37,500 bases of DNA, taken from the NCBI GenBank assembly GCA_905221605.1, contig CAJNDS010002383.1, positions 65,001-102,500 of the forward strand. The letters run 5' to 3'. This DNA comes from Symbiodinium natans. Lineage: Eukaryota > Sar > Dinophyceae > Suessiales > Symbiodiniaceae. A program made the position numbers and the translations under genes. This document shows positions 1 to 10,215 of this stretch, in pieces (within the stretch, counting starts at the first letter, position 1; every line of letters starts with the position of its first letter). The notes beneath the pieces were generated by a model. It made no database searches and was not told the DNA's origin. It was given only the letters and a program-made list of their open reading frames with translations.

Positions 1-690
1 AGATTTTCGGGGGTTCACCAGTCTAGGAGTTTACGGGTTCTCAAGCTTTACGGATGTGGTTCAGGGGTCAAGGTCTGAGCCTGCATGGCATACGCAGCGT
101 TTTCATGGGAGGCGGGCACGCTGAGGCTAAGGTTCAGTGCAGCGAAAGATGATGTTGGTGTTCAGGTCGTGCCTGTGGTGGTCCCTTCATCAAGGCTATG
201 ACATACTATAGACTCCTTACAGCGACTATGGCTGACTATGGTCGAAAACACAAAGGCGTGCTGGGATAAAGTCGCCTGTGCCGCGCGTTGAAGCACATTT
301 CGGAAAGCTGCAGTGTTGTGCAGACTTGAGCGCGTGAAGTTGCAAGTGTGCATTGGAAGCCCATCTCCGCGGGCACGAACGCCTCACAAATGGATGTGGA
401 ACAGCGGAACGTGGCCGGCGTAGGGAAAAGCGAGGTTCAGTGTCAGCAGCCAGCAACTTGCACAGTTGCGGCAGCTCTGGCCATGCAGGACATGTACTGA
501 AACGCCTTGGCGGATTCAGACTATTTAAGCTCACTTGCCATGAGAATGTTGCATAGGAGATGTGTCACAATAATTCACGATACGTGTTCGTCCAGATTTA
601 TTCAACATCCTCGGGACTACAAAGGCCCATGTCTGGAAAGAGTTGGAAGGAGACCCTCACTGAAGACCGAGAAGGAGAAGTAGATCCCAG
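1..690. other. Unassigned unique sequence
   Basis: No gene is recognised here. The open frames in either direction are about 100 codons or shorter, overlap one another on opposite strands and show no familiar motif. No tandem or inverted repeat stands out. A spliced exon cannot be excluded by eye. Confidence 0.6.
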
Positions 691-911
691 TTGAATGCAT
701 ATGAACCCTAAACCTTTTTTCCATCTGGGCAGGGTGGGGAATGCCAAAAAAAACCCTACACCCTAAAACCATAAAACCACCCAAACCCCCCTAAACCTCT
801 TCTTTCACTTCCGGGCCTGGTATGTTGAACTCTAAGCCCTAAAGCCAATTGGCTTAGGCTTTAGGGTTTAGGGTTTCAAGACGCTAAACACCAAACCCCT
901 AAACCCTCAGA
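691..911 (-). repeat. Degenerate telomere-type tract with internal palindrome
   Basis: Scattered, mutated CCCTAAA units (CCCTAAAACC, CCCCCCTAAACC, CCAAACCCCTAAACCCT) fill this stretch. At 834-877 the orientation flips: CCCTAAAG leads into the perfect 12-bp palindrome AGCCAATTGGCT (843-854), which is followed by CTTTAGGG units on the plus strand. This gives a small stem whose arms are telomere-type repeats. It appears to be an old, decayed array rather than a chromosome end, because unique sequence lies on both sides. Confidence 0.75.
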
Positions 912-1044
912 TTCTTCGTGTGTGCAGGTTGCACAGGACTCTGGTATACTCTGGTGCCGAACTCGAACAGAAACCCTGAAAGCTTCAAAATGCAGCCCGA
1001 GGTATCGAACCAACAAAAAAAATTGCCAGCCGGAAGGCACGACA

Positions 1045-1113
1045 CCCTAAACCCTAAACCCTAAACCCTAAACCCTAAACCCTAAACATCCCTAAACCCT
1101 AAACCCTAAACCC
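1045..1113 (-). repeat. Interstitial telomere-type array (CCCTAAA)
   Basis: About nine CCCTAAA units with one interruption (AAACATCCC) near the middle. The array ends in CCCGGGGCCCC. It is an internal array, as unique sequence continues on both sides. Confidence 0.95.
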
Positions 1114-1195
1114 GGGGCCCCAGCCATGGGACACCAACACTCCCTCTGCACACCTGTCGGCAGCGCCCGGGACCTCTGCTGAGAGCGAACGTACG

Positions 1196-1305
1196 CTGGG
1201 ATGTTCCCCCTTATACTACCAGCTCCTTAATAGGGATTATAGTACCCCCTATTCTAATCCCTATAGGACTGTTCGTTTAAAGTAGAAGGGGCAAGAACAT
1301 CCCAG
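1196..1305 (+). mobile_element. Small inverted-repeat element, copy 1 (MITE-like)
   Basis: A 110-bp element bounded by perfect 10-bp terminal inverted repeats, CTGGGATGTT at the left and AACATCCCAG at the right. Inside lies a nested inverted pair, ATAGGGAT and ATCCCTAT, around TAGTACCCCC. The heptamer AGCGAAC occurs outside both ends (1184-1190 and 1311-1317) and could be a target-site duplication. A clearly homologous copy lies in reverse orientation at 20668-20775, and a more distant relative at 10095-10215. There is no room for a transposase, so it would be non-autonomous. The copy pair is seen directly; the mobile nature is inferred. Confidence 0.75.
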
Positions 1306-1933
1306 AACATAGCGAACTGCCGGGGCCGCCTAGATCGTGCTTAGTTCCTGCTTGCACTTTGGGCCAGCTGTGAGGGCCAGCTTTGCCTGTTTTCATGATT
1401 TTGTCATCGACGTTTGTTTTCGTGAGCCTGTTATAGCTGTGGGAAGTTGTGTTTGTAAATGTTTCCTCTACCTACCTCTCTCTCTCTCTCTCTTATGCTG
1501 GGTGTTCATTTGATGGTGACATACTTGTAATCATCATGCAGATGTCAAAAAGCAATATGCGTAATTGCCATAGTATCAATAATGATTTTAGTATCATTGT
1601 TTAAAACAAACCATAAAAGTAATAGCAGGTAGTAGAACTAAGCGCAATTATGTAGATCGCTGCCATGACATCCAGGAATTGCAGGTCAGCTTTCCATTAA
1701 CTTGCGAACAAAAGCCTCACACCTGCTAAGATCTGCTGTAACCCCCTGCCAGCAGTTCAAGAGCTTTTCTACATGTTGTGGGGGCAGCCAGCATTAAGTG
1801 CGATTCTGGCTCGCATCTTCAGCAACGAAAATGTGATCTGTTCGCCCCTGAATCAATACGCTTTCTCGGCGGCCATTTCTTCTCGTTCAGAGTGGCGTTT
1901 GCATTCTACTTCACGCCAAGCTGGAAATCAGCT
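1306..1933. other. Unassigned sequence with a (TC)n microsatellite
   Basis: No gene recognised. It holds a short TC dinucleotide run at about 1476-1493 and a locally AT-rich segment around 1540-1660. No open frame of note is present on either strand. Confidence 0.6.
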
Positions 1934-2001
1934 CTAAACCCTAAACCCTAAACCCTAAACCCTAAACCCTAAACCCTAAACCCTATAAACCCTAAACCCT
2001 T
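1934..2001 (-). repeat. Interstitial telomere-type array (CCCTAAA)
   Basis: Nine to ten CCCTAAA units, nearly perfect, with a CCCTATAAA variant near the right end. It is followed after 123 bp of unique sequence by an array of opposite orientation at 2125-2210. Confidence 0.95.
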
Positions 2002-2124
2002 TTTCGGGCCGGCCTTCGGAATGGAGCAGCTTCGCGGGGCACAGTGGAAGTTCGGCCTCAGCTGCTCTTGGAATGGCGGGCTTTTCGGGTCGAAGTTTGC
2101 AGAGTTCAGGATGACCGGAGTGCA

Positions 2125-2210
2125 GGGGTTTAGGGTTTAGGGTTTAGGGCTAGGGTTTAGGGTTTGGGGTTTAGGGTTTAGGGTTCAGGGTTCAGGGTTT
2201 AGGGTTTAGG
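2125..2210 (+). repeat. Interstitial telomere-type array (TTTAGGG)
   Basis: About twelve units in TTTAGGG orientation with several variants: GGGCTA, GGGTTTG and two consecutive GGGTTCA units. The degeneracy suggests it is older than the neighbouring array at 1934-2001. Confidence 0.95.
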
Positions 2211-2413
2211 CCTCTGTAAGCGTCAAGCCGAGGAGTTTGTGGCCCGGCACCCCATCCCCACAGGGGAGAAACCGATTCACAAAGTATGTGCTGAGGGCTT
2301 TATCGCACCAAGTACGCGCAGAACGACCGCGAAGCGATAGAATTGTCGAGGACCTTGACACAACATGCGCCTTATCTCATTCATGGCCTCCTGTTTCGGC
2401 AACTGTTCTCTCC

Positions 2414-2521
2414 ATATGGGGGTTTACGATATTAGGGGTGCCTTCTTGGGGTCCTGATGTAAGGGGATCCTACGATTTGGGGTCTACTTTAGGGGTCTCC
2501 TGTTTTCGTAAACCCCCATAT
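2414..2521. mobile_element. Fold-back element with 16-bp perfect terminal inverted repeats
   Basis: A 108-bp segment whose left end ATATGGGGGTTTACGA (2414-2429) is the exact reverse complement of its right end TCGTAAACCCCCATAT (2506-2521). The interior is G/T-rich with repeated GGGGT words. No target-site duplication is obvious at the borders and no second copy was found in this window. It resembles a miniature inverted-repeat element but shares no end sequence with the 1196/20668 family. Confidence 0.65.
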
Positions 2522-2680
2522 AAGGCCCCTGACCCTACAGCGTGCTGAGGTCGCAACGGAGACAGCAACCCATTCTGGCAGGTCACGACACTGCGGGCCA
2601 GGGAAGCTCAGCACAGCTTTGGGGTTTGCATGTTCCTCGTGGGCTAATTGACTTCCTCAAAAACACAAGGATTGTACGCA

Positions 2681-2742
2681 ACCCCTAACATACACCCTAA
2701 CCCTAAACCCTAACCCCTAAACCCTAAACTAAACCCTAAACC
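2681..2742 (-). repeat. Interstitial telomere-type array, degenerate (CCCTAAA)
   Basis: About eight units including CCCTAA, CCCCTAA and ACTAAACCC variants. Mixed six-, seven- and eight-base spacings show it has decayed. Confidence 0.92.
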
Positions 2743-3124
2743 GAAGTTCAGGCTTACGACTTATGAGGGGGGCTTCAAGGCCGGGCGGATGGACTTGACG
2801 TTACAAGTCGTCGCAAGAATTGGAGGGGTTTGCGGGTGGAGAGCTCGGGCGTTTGAAGGGGGAGGTTGGGGTCGAAGTTCCGAGGGCGGTGTTGATGGCT
2901 TTTGGTTCAATGCCACGGATGGACCAGCAAGTCTGCAGAAAAGGCTGCTAACACAGGCCTTTCGCGCGTTAAGATTTCTGAGCCCTCGCCCAAGCCCGCC
3001 AACATCTTCGGACATGCGAATGATACCGTAGAAAGCACGAGCTTTCACTTAGATCTCTTAACCGTGCCAAACGTATCCAGCAACATCGGCACGAAATCTG
3101 ACCCTATGCTGAAATAATCCCTTC
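2743..3124. other. Unassigned unique sequence
   Basis: Short frames of 70-95 codons are open on both strands over the same bases, which is typical of chance in a stretch of this composition. No domain or motif recognised. Confidence 0.55.
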
Positions 3125-3243
3125 TCCCTACCCCCTAATATTAAATACTCCCAATTATAGACATATGATTATATATAGGGGGGGGGGGGGGGGGGGGTGT
3201 ATGTAATGTAACTAGGGGGGATTTCATATTAGGGGGAGGGGGA
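3125..3243. repeat. Fold-back with a central G20 run
   Basis: The left arm CCCTACCCCCTAATAT pairs with the right arm ATATTAGGGGGAGGG (reverse complement CCCTCCCCCTAATAT) with one indel. The similarity continues less well inwards (AAATACTCCC on the left against AAATCCCCCC read from the right). Between the arms are AT-rich words and a run of 20 G (3178-3197). It could be a miniature element or a fold-back grown around a G tract. Confidence 0.6.
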
Positions 3244-3331
3244 TTACGCTGAACTGCTAAGGCACCCGGACCTTGGAGAGCCCGGGTTTCCGTCTGGGTA
3301 GCGGCCCCAGCTGCAGCGAACCTCTGCGCTT

Positions 3332-3397
3332 TTTAGGGTTTAGGGTTTAGGGTTTAGGGTTTAGGGTTTAGGGTTTAGGGTTTAGGGTTTAGGGTTT
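3332..3397 (+). repeat. Interstitial telomere-type array (TTTAGGG)
   Basis: Nine perfect TTTAGGG units in a row, one of the cleanest tracts in the window. A T/G-rich stretch with TTTGTTTG words follows at about 3430-3460. Confidence 0.97.
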
Positions 3398-3641
3398 ACT
3401 ATTGTACTTCTGCGAGTTCGGTTTCTTGCGCGTTTGTTTGTGTTTGTTTTTTTTTGTTTGCGCGGCGTGTGTGACGCCAGGGTATACATGTACCATTGAA
3501 ACGGGCGAATTTTAGGGTGTGGTACAGCCGCGGTATTTGGTGCTTCAATCATCTAGGGTTTCCGTTTCCGAACAAGCTCAGCGTCTTGACTACCTTCAGT
3601 ACTTCGAGGCTTGGGCGGCTTATGGGGGATACTCGGACCAC

Positions 3642-3702
3642 GGTTTAGGGTTTAGGGTTTAGAGTTTAGGGTTTGTGGTTTAGGGATTAGGGTTTAGGGT
3701 TT
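3642..3702 (+). repeat. Interstitial telomere-type array, degenerate (TTTAGGG)
   Basis: About eight units with substitutions (AGAGTTTAGGG, GTTTGTGG, GGGATTAGGG). Same orientation as the array 245 bp upstream. Confidence 0.93.
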
Positions 3703-4130
3703 CGGGCTGCCTCGGGCTTCTGGGATGCGCGGGGAGGGTTAGACAGCACCTTCCTGCACCTCCTTGAATCAAGATGTTCCTTCTGGGATTCCCTTTAGTA
3801 TACCTTTTGGGGTATGCGGGATAAGGCTGTTCCAACTTTTTTGGAGTTTACAGTAGGCCTGTGTAATTACAGCCATGCAAAAGTTATGTGAGGTCCATGA
3901 CACGAAACGACACAACGGTTCTGCAGACGAACCCTGGGTGCTTGCAAGCTGGACTTTTGCGCGGTGCCTCACATAATCCATCAAGATGTACATACCTACA
4001 CACTCGGCAAAAAACTCTTCGCCATCAAGAAAATCAACAACAGAGACAGGTTGAGAAGCAGCTTCGCAGCTTCACTGCCCTGACTGCGAACGCCAACCAA
4101 AAGCAGGTCACAAATCTCAGAACACTACAA
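3703..4130. other. Unassigned unique sequence
   Basis: No gene recognised. The overlapping 74- and 85-codon frames on opposite strands carry no known motif. Confidence 0.55.
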
Positions 4131-4157
4131 GGGGTTAGGGTTTAGGGTTTAGGGTTT
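4131..4157 (+). repeat. Short telomere-type tract (TTTAGGG)
   Basis: Three to four TTTAGGG units starting GGGGTTAGGG. Short but unambiguous. Confidence 0.9.
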
Positions 4158-4371
4158 CGGCCCAGGCTAACACCGTGCATACCCGCAACCCTTATGTCCA
4201 ACTATGCACTACAAGTCGTTCTGACTTGTCCAGCTATGCCTTATGGCTCGAGAAGACGCTGGCTCACCAACAGTTGGGTTCCGGAGATGTTGCGATTCTA
4301 GCTCACATGGGTATTTCTCAAAATTGGGGTGCCCCTTTTATACCCGGGGTTGATGACGGGTTAAGGGTTAG

Positions 4372-4391
4372 GACCCTAAACCCTAAACCCT
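4372..4391 (-). repeat. Short telomere-type tract (CCCTAAA)
   Basis: Almost three CCCTAAA units. It lies 214 bp after a short TTTAGGG tract of opposite orientation. Just upstream, at about 4309-4348, is a small hairpin-like stretch (GGGTAT ... ATACCC) around GGGGTGCCCC. Confidence 0.88.
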
Positions 4392-6796
4392 ATTAGCGTC
4401 ACCTTGGTATCAAGCTTTCAAAAGCGGGAGGTGACTATGCACAATGCCTGCCCAATCGTGTGTCTAGTTGCTTTGACTGCACAAGTGCCTAGCTACCCTT
4501 ACCCAGAACCCTGACACCTACGTCTGCGGCAAGTTCCTGCTCGAGAACTCAACTGCTGCCTGCCAGCATCTGGCAATTTCTTGCAGCCCGAGCAATCCGA
4601 CCGGAAAGACCACGACTGCTTTACGGGGCAAAGGAGGCGGCTTACCTACCAAATTCGAGAAGGATGGGGCGACACAGACGCTTACTTTCTTCTCAAGGGC
4701 TTGCGGGATTCGGGCGTTGCCTGCAATGCTTTCGAGAAGTCCTTGAACGCAAGATAGCTAGGACAACACGCAGGCCCATTAGACTGAAGAAGACAGGGGC
4801 ATAACAAGGGAAGAGTGCCCAAGGAAGTCACAAGTTTCGAAGAACTGCTCATGCGACAAAGCCAGCCAAACCCCGGTATGCCAGCTTCGGAAGTAACTGC
4901 TCCGAGACCTGGCCGGATTACAGTCGTCCAGCATCCGCGCAGACACGGTTCCGCGGATGGTTGACCGGTTCTTGCTCTCACCTGCAAGCTTGCCGCGACA
5001 ATGATAAATAGTCTTTTTTTAGGTGGATCTGCAATTGAATTCTGCAGGTCGATGACTCTTCCTGCTTTTCGTTGTCATGGCTTCTTGCTTCTCGATGATC
5101 GCACGGCCGCACGACGTAAAGAGTCATCGGCCACATCGGCCATGCTACCCCTCGTGGTTTTAACAGCTGCCTGTTCCTACTCCCTACCTATGCATCATGC
5201 CGACACGAGGGGACAGGGAACTTCAGCGGCAGCCTTCGAACAGCGGCTGAACCTGTTTCCAAGGTTCTGTTGCGTAGCCCAGCCCTCTAACCGAAGCATG
5301 TCCTGTGTAGCTAAGGTTGATTCAATCTGGGTCGGTATGGAGCATGAGGGGCAGGGCAGTTCTAGGCGAGGGCCGAGGTGTTACGTTGACATGGTTGAAG
5401 TTTAGCCAGTGTGGAGAAAGCGAAGTTCAAACCTGCAGCATCCGATATAGACACCAGAAGGACCGCGGAAATCTTTGCCTGCACCGCAGCCCTTATTGCA
5501 CATTTTTACACTCCATTCGACCCGAAGCCGACGAAAAGTGCTAAGCTGTAAAGGCTCAGGCTCAAACAAGAGGATCTCTTCTGGAGTTGTCCAAGGATTG
5601 CATTGGATTTGACTTTGTAGCAGAGGTCAATTCGCGGGCTTTGGGTTCCCCATCTTGGAGACCTGGGACCTCGACCACATGTCGGGTGCATGGTGCGAGA
5701 TTTGCAAGCCTTGCGGCCGAGTGTTCAAGTCTAGTCTAGTCTCGACGTAAACATACTGAACAGCCTTGAAATTCCTGAAAAACCCCAGATTCTAAACTTC
5801 ATCAGGAAGCTGGGCATACAGCGACACCGGAGCGGGCATCACCTCGTCCGGCAGATGTTCGGTTGAGCAGCTAGCATGTTTGCAGCTGGCACTTTGAGGA
5901 TCGTAGGTTCGGGTTTAGGCTCCAGGCGCATCTATAGATGGGGTAATTGGTTATTCCTTTTCTTGTATTGATAATGGGGAAGTAGTGGTGATATATTGGG
6001 TGGAGTGTAGGGGGGAGTATAGGAAGAATCGTCTTAATGGGTTGACGGTGGCATTATTACCCAAACTGGGCGAAGGGGGTCCTAACTGAAAACGCTGTAA
6101 AACGCGTGTGGGGGAGGGGCCGAGGCAGCTGTTTCCATGGAGGATGTGGAGCCCGCGCTTCGCGCGGCTGTGCCTCGAAGGGCTCGAGTGGATGGCTGCG
6201 GGCCCCGTCAGGGGACTTGCTGACATGAGGCACCCTGCATCGTTTCTGTGGGTGCTAGGGCGGGCGGCGGAAGCCCCGAAGCCACGGAAGGAAGGACTCG
6301 CAGGGATCATCAGGCAAAATGCGAGCCATTTGCAGGCAAGCATACTGGGCATGTTTCTTTACAACGACAAGCGGTCGACATCATCTCGAGCTCGTGCGCA
6401 TCTCCACGTTGCACCAGAGGCTGTCAACAATCTGCCCCGGGTTGAAATTTGGACAACAAGTTTACGAGGAGTTTACGGAGGCTTCTGAGACGCCTAAGTT
6501 TTAAGAGTCTTGGAGGACCCGCCTCCCGAACTATAAAGTTGATGCAAGGGCTGGCATTCAAAAGGCTCAGGGGGAGTTCGATGTTCGGCTCTGCACACTC
6601 TCCTCACAAGCTCGACTTCCACGGAGTTCTATGTTAGGACTAGGTATCTGCTGCTTTTCTTGGGATACTTCATTGGGCAAGTTCGCTGTGAGAACTGATT
6701 ATAAGTATTGCTACCAAAAGCCCCCCACTCTGCCATGTCCGACGGATGTGTTCAGTTGCGAGATTCTGAGCACTCATTGGCCCTAATCCCAGAGTA
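4392..6796. other. Unassigned unique sequence, 2.4 kb
   Basis: Long stretch without tandem repeats. Several frames of 100-134 codons are open on both strands (one is listed separately at 5001-5405). None shows a recognisable domain. GC-rich words at 6100-6300 produce overlapping frames in both directions. Spliced exons may be present but cannot be called from the sequence alone. Confidence 0.5.
5001..5405 (+). CDS. Open frame of unknown function (134 codons)
   Basis: An ATG-initiated frame of 134 codons ending in TAG. No known domain, catalytic motif or clear signal peptide is seen. A hydrophobic stretch of roughly a dozen residues (PLVVLTAACSY) lies around residue 50. There is no supporting neighbour, and a frame of this length is expected by chance several times in a window of this size. 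Listed only because it starts with ATG and is among the longer frames of the 4.4-6.8 kb stretch. Confidence 0.12.
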   Translation: MINSLFLGGSAIEFCRSMTLPAFRCHGFLLLDDRTAARRKESSATSAMLPLVVLTAACSYSLPMHHADTRGQGTSAAAFEQRLNLFPRFCCVAQPSNRSMSCVAKVDSIWVGMEHEGQGSSRRGPRCYVDMVEV

Positions 6797-6824
6797 CCCT
6801 GAACCCTAAACCCTAAACCCTAAA
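6797..6824 (-). repeat. Short telomere-type tract (CCCTAAA)
   Basis: Four units, the first of them CCCTGAA and the rest CCCTAAA. Confidence 0.92.
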
Positions 6825-7691
6825 ATTCTTGGCCTCCGGGGCTGTGGCCGCGCTTGTCGTAGCCAGGCTCCTCAGATGATCTCACACAAGCCCGGCAAAC
6901 CTTGAACTTCGAAGTACCACTTGGTAGCCCAGCAAGCGGAAATGTAGTAAGGGTACCCGGTTCCTGACGGTCGGTATAAGAGAACCTAAGCCAAAAAAAA
7001 AGAGGAAAGGGGTAACAATGGGCCAGCAAGACCATAGATCATCGCAATCCTGCACTTCCTCCCCCTGGGCTCTGAAACCAACGCTTTGGGAACGTCACTC
7101 CGGAGAGGAAGACCTGTAGAACGACACGAGGTGGATTTCATGAGTTCTCCGCCATGAACATTTGCTAGGACAACAAAACGAGATAGCTCAGCCCTGGACA
7201 CAAACGCTCCGAAAGCCTTACTGTTGCGCAATTGTGGGCAACCCTGCACCCAAACAGGTGTCCTAGGAGGGTATGACGGATATTCGATGCTTGCGGATGC
7301 CGAGGCCCACGTGAACTTTGCAATCAAGCATTGTCCTCCAGAACCCAACTTGCTTGGACCAAGCATCCTGTAGAAGGTTTGCTGAGGCTTTGCCTTCATC
7401 CTTAGATTCAGGACAGGGATAGTGGGTCTTAGAAAGGTTTCGCAGGAAGGTTCTTTTGGTCACTTCATGCTTTGAGGACGTGCGAATTCACGGCACTAAG
7501 GTTTGATGCTTAGACTCCTTGTTCACTGAAGGTCAACAAATTGTCCAAGACAGGGGCTACGGGTTTGGACTTGCTTGCTGCTTTCGTTGGATTTCGGGGA
7601 CATGTAGTCATTGAGGAGGGGACCACCAGACCAGACGAAACGTAGTCTGCGGGCCGCTTTGCTTCTTGCACAGAAAGCTCGTCGGAATCTA
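6825..7691. other. Unassigned unique sequence
   Basis: Frames of 66-137 codons are open on the minus strand, none with a recognisable motif. An A9 run sits at about 6993-7001. No repeat structure seen. Confidence 0.5.
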
Positions 7692-7769
7692 TTAGGGTTT
7701 AGGGTTTAGGGTTTAGGGTTTAGGGTTTAGGGTTTAGGGTTTAGGGTTTAGGGTTTAGGGTTTAGGGTT
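7692..7769 (+). repeat. Interstitial telomere-type array (TTTAGGG)
   Basis: Eleven consecutive perfect TTTAGGG units, the longest uninterrupted perfect run in the window. Both borders are sharp, which points to a fairly recent insertion or expansion. Confidence 0.97.
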
Positions 7770-8786
7770 CACTTCCCTGGTTCCGAGCTGTAGTTACGCT
7801 GCCAAGCCGGCGACAAGGATCCAGGCGTGCCCAGGCTAGAAGGCTTTTCAGGCTAAGACCCCACATTGTCGTAGGATACCTAGCATAGCTCGACCATTGA
7901 CAGCCTCAGGGTCTGAATTTCGTGGCCATGTTTAGAAATATGGGGGCCTGGCTTTAGGACTCACATGCGCACGTGACAACAACTGAACAGCCGCAAAGCA
8001 ACGCGCCGTGAATGAACGGCGACGTGTCCAGAGCCACGCGGTGAAGCGGATGACCTTGACCTTCTGCCAGGGATTGGAGGCACAAGGCCGTAGAACCACT
8101 CAAAAACCCTGAAAACCCTGAAAAGCCAGAAGGTTTGTAGGGTTTCGGCATGATGTTCCATAGCCATAGCCTTCTGAGACCGACACTCCCCGCACAGTTT
8201 CAACTGTTGGAGACTTGAGTGAGATGCGGAGGATAGAGGAGTCCTAAGGAAAAGTTACCGGGTGGTGCGTTGTGCTAGCCTTTTGTTGCTGTTCTCATTG
8301 TCGTCGCAATTGTTGGCAACCTCGCCCCAATTCTGCAGAGGTGGCGCAAGTAGTTGCAGTTTTGTGTGTACCGCTGCACGGCAGTTCAGTTCCCAAGGCA
8401 GGTAGCAAAGGAGGAACAGCAAGCACACTGCTTTCATGAATCCTGAACTTCCCTGCTGCTGGTGAGGGACTCCTAGCCACTGAGGTCCACTGCGGTACAC
8501 TCACTACATCGCACTGACATCTTCACACGAGAGACGGGCTCTTCACGTCGGAAGCCGTTAAACCGTAAAAACATCGGCCCCACATCAACTCGACGTCCCC
8601 AAGCAGGAAGCTTCACTGCAGGCTTTCACAAGGTTCTTGATACTCCAATCAACGGTCTGCTTGCAATCCATATGTGGCCTTCCCCGTTACCTGGTTCAGG
8701 CCAAGGCGCTGCACGGATTCTCCGCGGCATCTTTCGGGGCAGACCTGCTCGATGGAAAAGCAGATCATTGGAAAGTGCAGCTCGGT
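7770..8786. other. Unassigned unique sequence
   Basis: Minus-strand frames of 65-81 codons overlap one another and have no known motif. At about 8100-8120 there are two CCCTGAAAA units, possibly degenerate telomere-type words. Confidence 0.5.
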
Positions 8787-8841
8787 CCCTAAACCCGAAA
8801 CCCGAAACCCGAAACCCTAAACCCTAAACCCTAAACCCTAA
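8787..8841 (-). repeat. Telomere-type array with a CCCGAAA variant run
   Basis: One CCCTAAA unit, then three consecutive CCCGAAA units (8794-8814), then about four CCCTAAA units. The clustered variant suggests local duplication rather than independent mutations. Confidence 0.95.
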
Positions 8842-10094
8842 TTGGGACCCTAAGGTGCTGATTGCGCCTTACAGGGCCTTGAGCCACTTTGAGCCTCACA
8901 TCTATATCTGTAGGAAATGTAGTAAGCCGGTGAAAAGTTGCAATTCCGCAACTTTCTTGCAAACTCATCTGGCACCCAGACAGAAACCGCAGGTTACAGT
9001 ACAGGCTTGATGTTCCGGATCTGATTTCGGGTGGAGGGTGTGCTTCTCTGACTTTGTTTTTGGGGTCGCTGAGGCCTCCAGCGGCGTGGAACGTCAGGGG
9101 AAGCCTGCGCACGGCTTTCGACAGGTCCCGCGCCAAGCGATTTTGGGGGGCTTGTTCAACATCTCTCCCGCCCGTGAAATGATTCGAGGCCTCCTAGAAG
9201 CCAAGTTTTCCAGATGTGAACTCAGTTCGGGCAATTCTTCAGTGCTCCAAAGCCCTTGAAATAAACCACAGTGCCTCCTCGCTAGCGTTTGGGGCATCGA
9301 GCCTTGGGGCCGAACAGCGAATCTTACTAAGCAGGGCCTTTCCGGAGACAAGGCATAAGGCCTGAGAAGCTGGGACCTGAACCTAACAGCAATGACCACC
9401 CGCTATGTGCACAACAATGCAGGAGGCCTTGGGCATCGCAAGGACTGACGTTGCTGCCTCGGGTTCGGCTTCTGCCTCGTCCCTTGGAGTGCAGGCTGCT
9501 TCGGATGTACAGAAAGGATGTAGGGGTCAGGCTTTGTAGTTGTAAGTTCTTTACCAGGCTGGGAGCGAGCTGCTTAGAGGGTGTCTGCTTCTACGTAGTG
9601 GGCCTGATGAGCTTGGTATGCTCAAAGCTGCTGCTCCAAAGGCCACGTGAACAACAAACACTGCCGGGAGCAATGGGACAACAGAAACAGAAAGCTTGAG
9701 CTAAGTCAAACAGAGGGAAGGGGAGGCATCCATCCAGGTCTATAGATAAATGAGCGACAGTTGCCAAAAACCTGACGCAAACATTCTGAACTAAGCGCAA
9801 ACTGGCCAGGGTGGAAATCGCCCATCTTCGGGCAATGCACACCAATGTCAAGATCAGATAGGGTCCAGCGAGTTACATCAGGGTGAGAGTGGGTTGGGGG
9901 TCTATGGCTTTAGGGATAGAAGTGCACGCTGAGCTTCCACCCGCCCGAAGAACATCGAAACGCAGAACAGGTTTCTCCAAAACGCAGAACAGGTTTCTCC
10001 AACGCGTTGCCCTTGGGTTTGGGCTGAAAGATACCGAAGTATGCCCCGAACAAGGTGGCAAATCCGAAGGACGCACCAGCAAGCTCAGGGCTCA
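8842..10094. other. Unassigned unique sequence
   Basis: Several frames of 73-101 codons on both strands and no recognisable family. The only structure noted is a tandem duplication at 9959-10002, listed separately. Confidence 0.5.
9959..10002. repeat. 22-bp tandem duplication
   Basis: Two head-to-tail copies with a period of 22 bp, each containing CGCAGAACAGGTTTCTCCAA (9961 and 9983). The copies are essentially identical, so the duplication looks recent. Confidence 0.9.
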
Positions 10095-10215
10095 CTATTC
10101 TAGTTGTCCAGTGAGCTGGGGGAATTAAAAGGCTAACCTTTGGGATTTTATAGGGATCGGAGTACCCCAAAAAGGCTAAAGGTTACCTACTCTACTACTC
10201 AGCTATGTAGAATAG
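10095..10215. mobile_element. Inverted-repeat element, probable distant relative of the 1196/20668 family
   Basis: The ends CTATTCTA (10095-10102) and TAGAATAG (10208-10215) are perfect 8-bp inverted repeats. An inner pair (TAACCTTT with AAAGGTTA) adds a second stem. The centre reads TATAGGGATCGGAGTACCCC, close to the core of the 1196 and 20668 elements (AATAGGGAT, three to four bases, AGTACCCCC). Length is 121 bp. Its outer ends differ from the other two copies, so membership of the same family is an inference. Confidence 0.45.

Noticed and set aside
980-1010. GGTATCGAACC, resembling the T-arm of a tRNA on the minus strand
   Set aside because: No matching acceptor, D-arm or anticodon stem is found at the correct spacing.
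1045-1113. A true chromosome end or a head-to-head telomere fusion site
   Set aside because: The tracts are short, in both orientations and embedded in unique sequence. No TTTAGGG array directly abuts a CCCTAAA array in fusion order.
4309-4348. Small hairpin GGGTAT ... GGGGTGCCCC ... ATACCC
   Set aside because: The outer arms are only six bases, and no related copy was found; chance is likely.
5717-5735. TCTAGTCTAGTCTCG mini-repeat
   Set aside because: Too short and simple to be meaningful.
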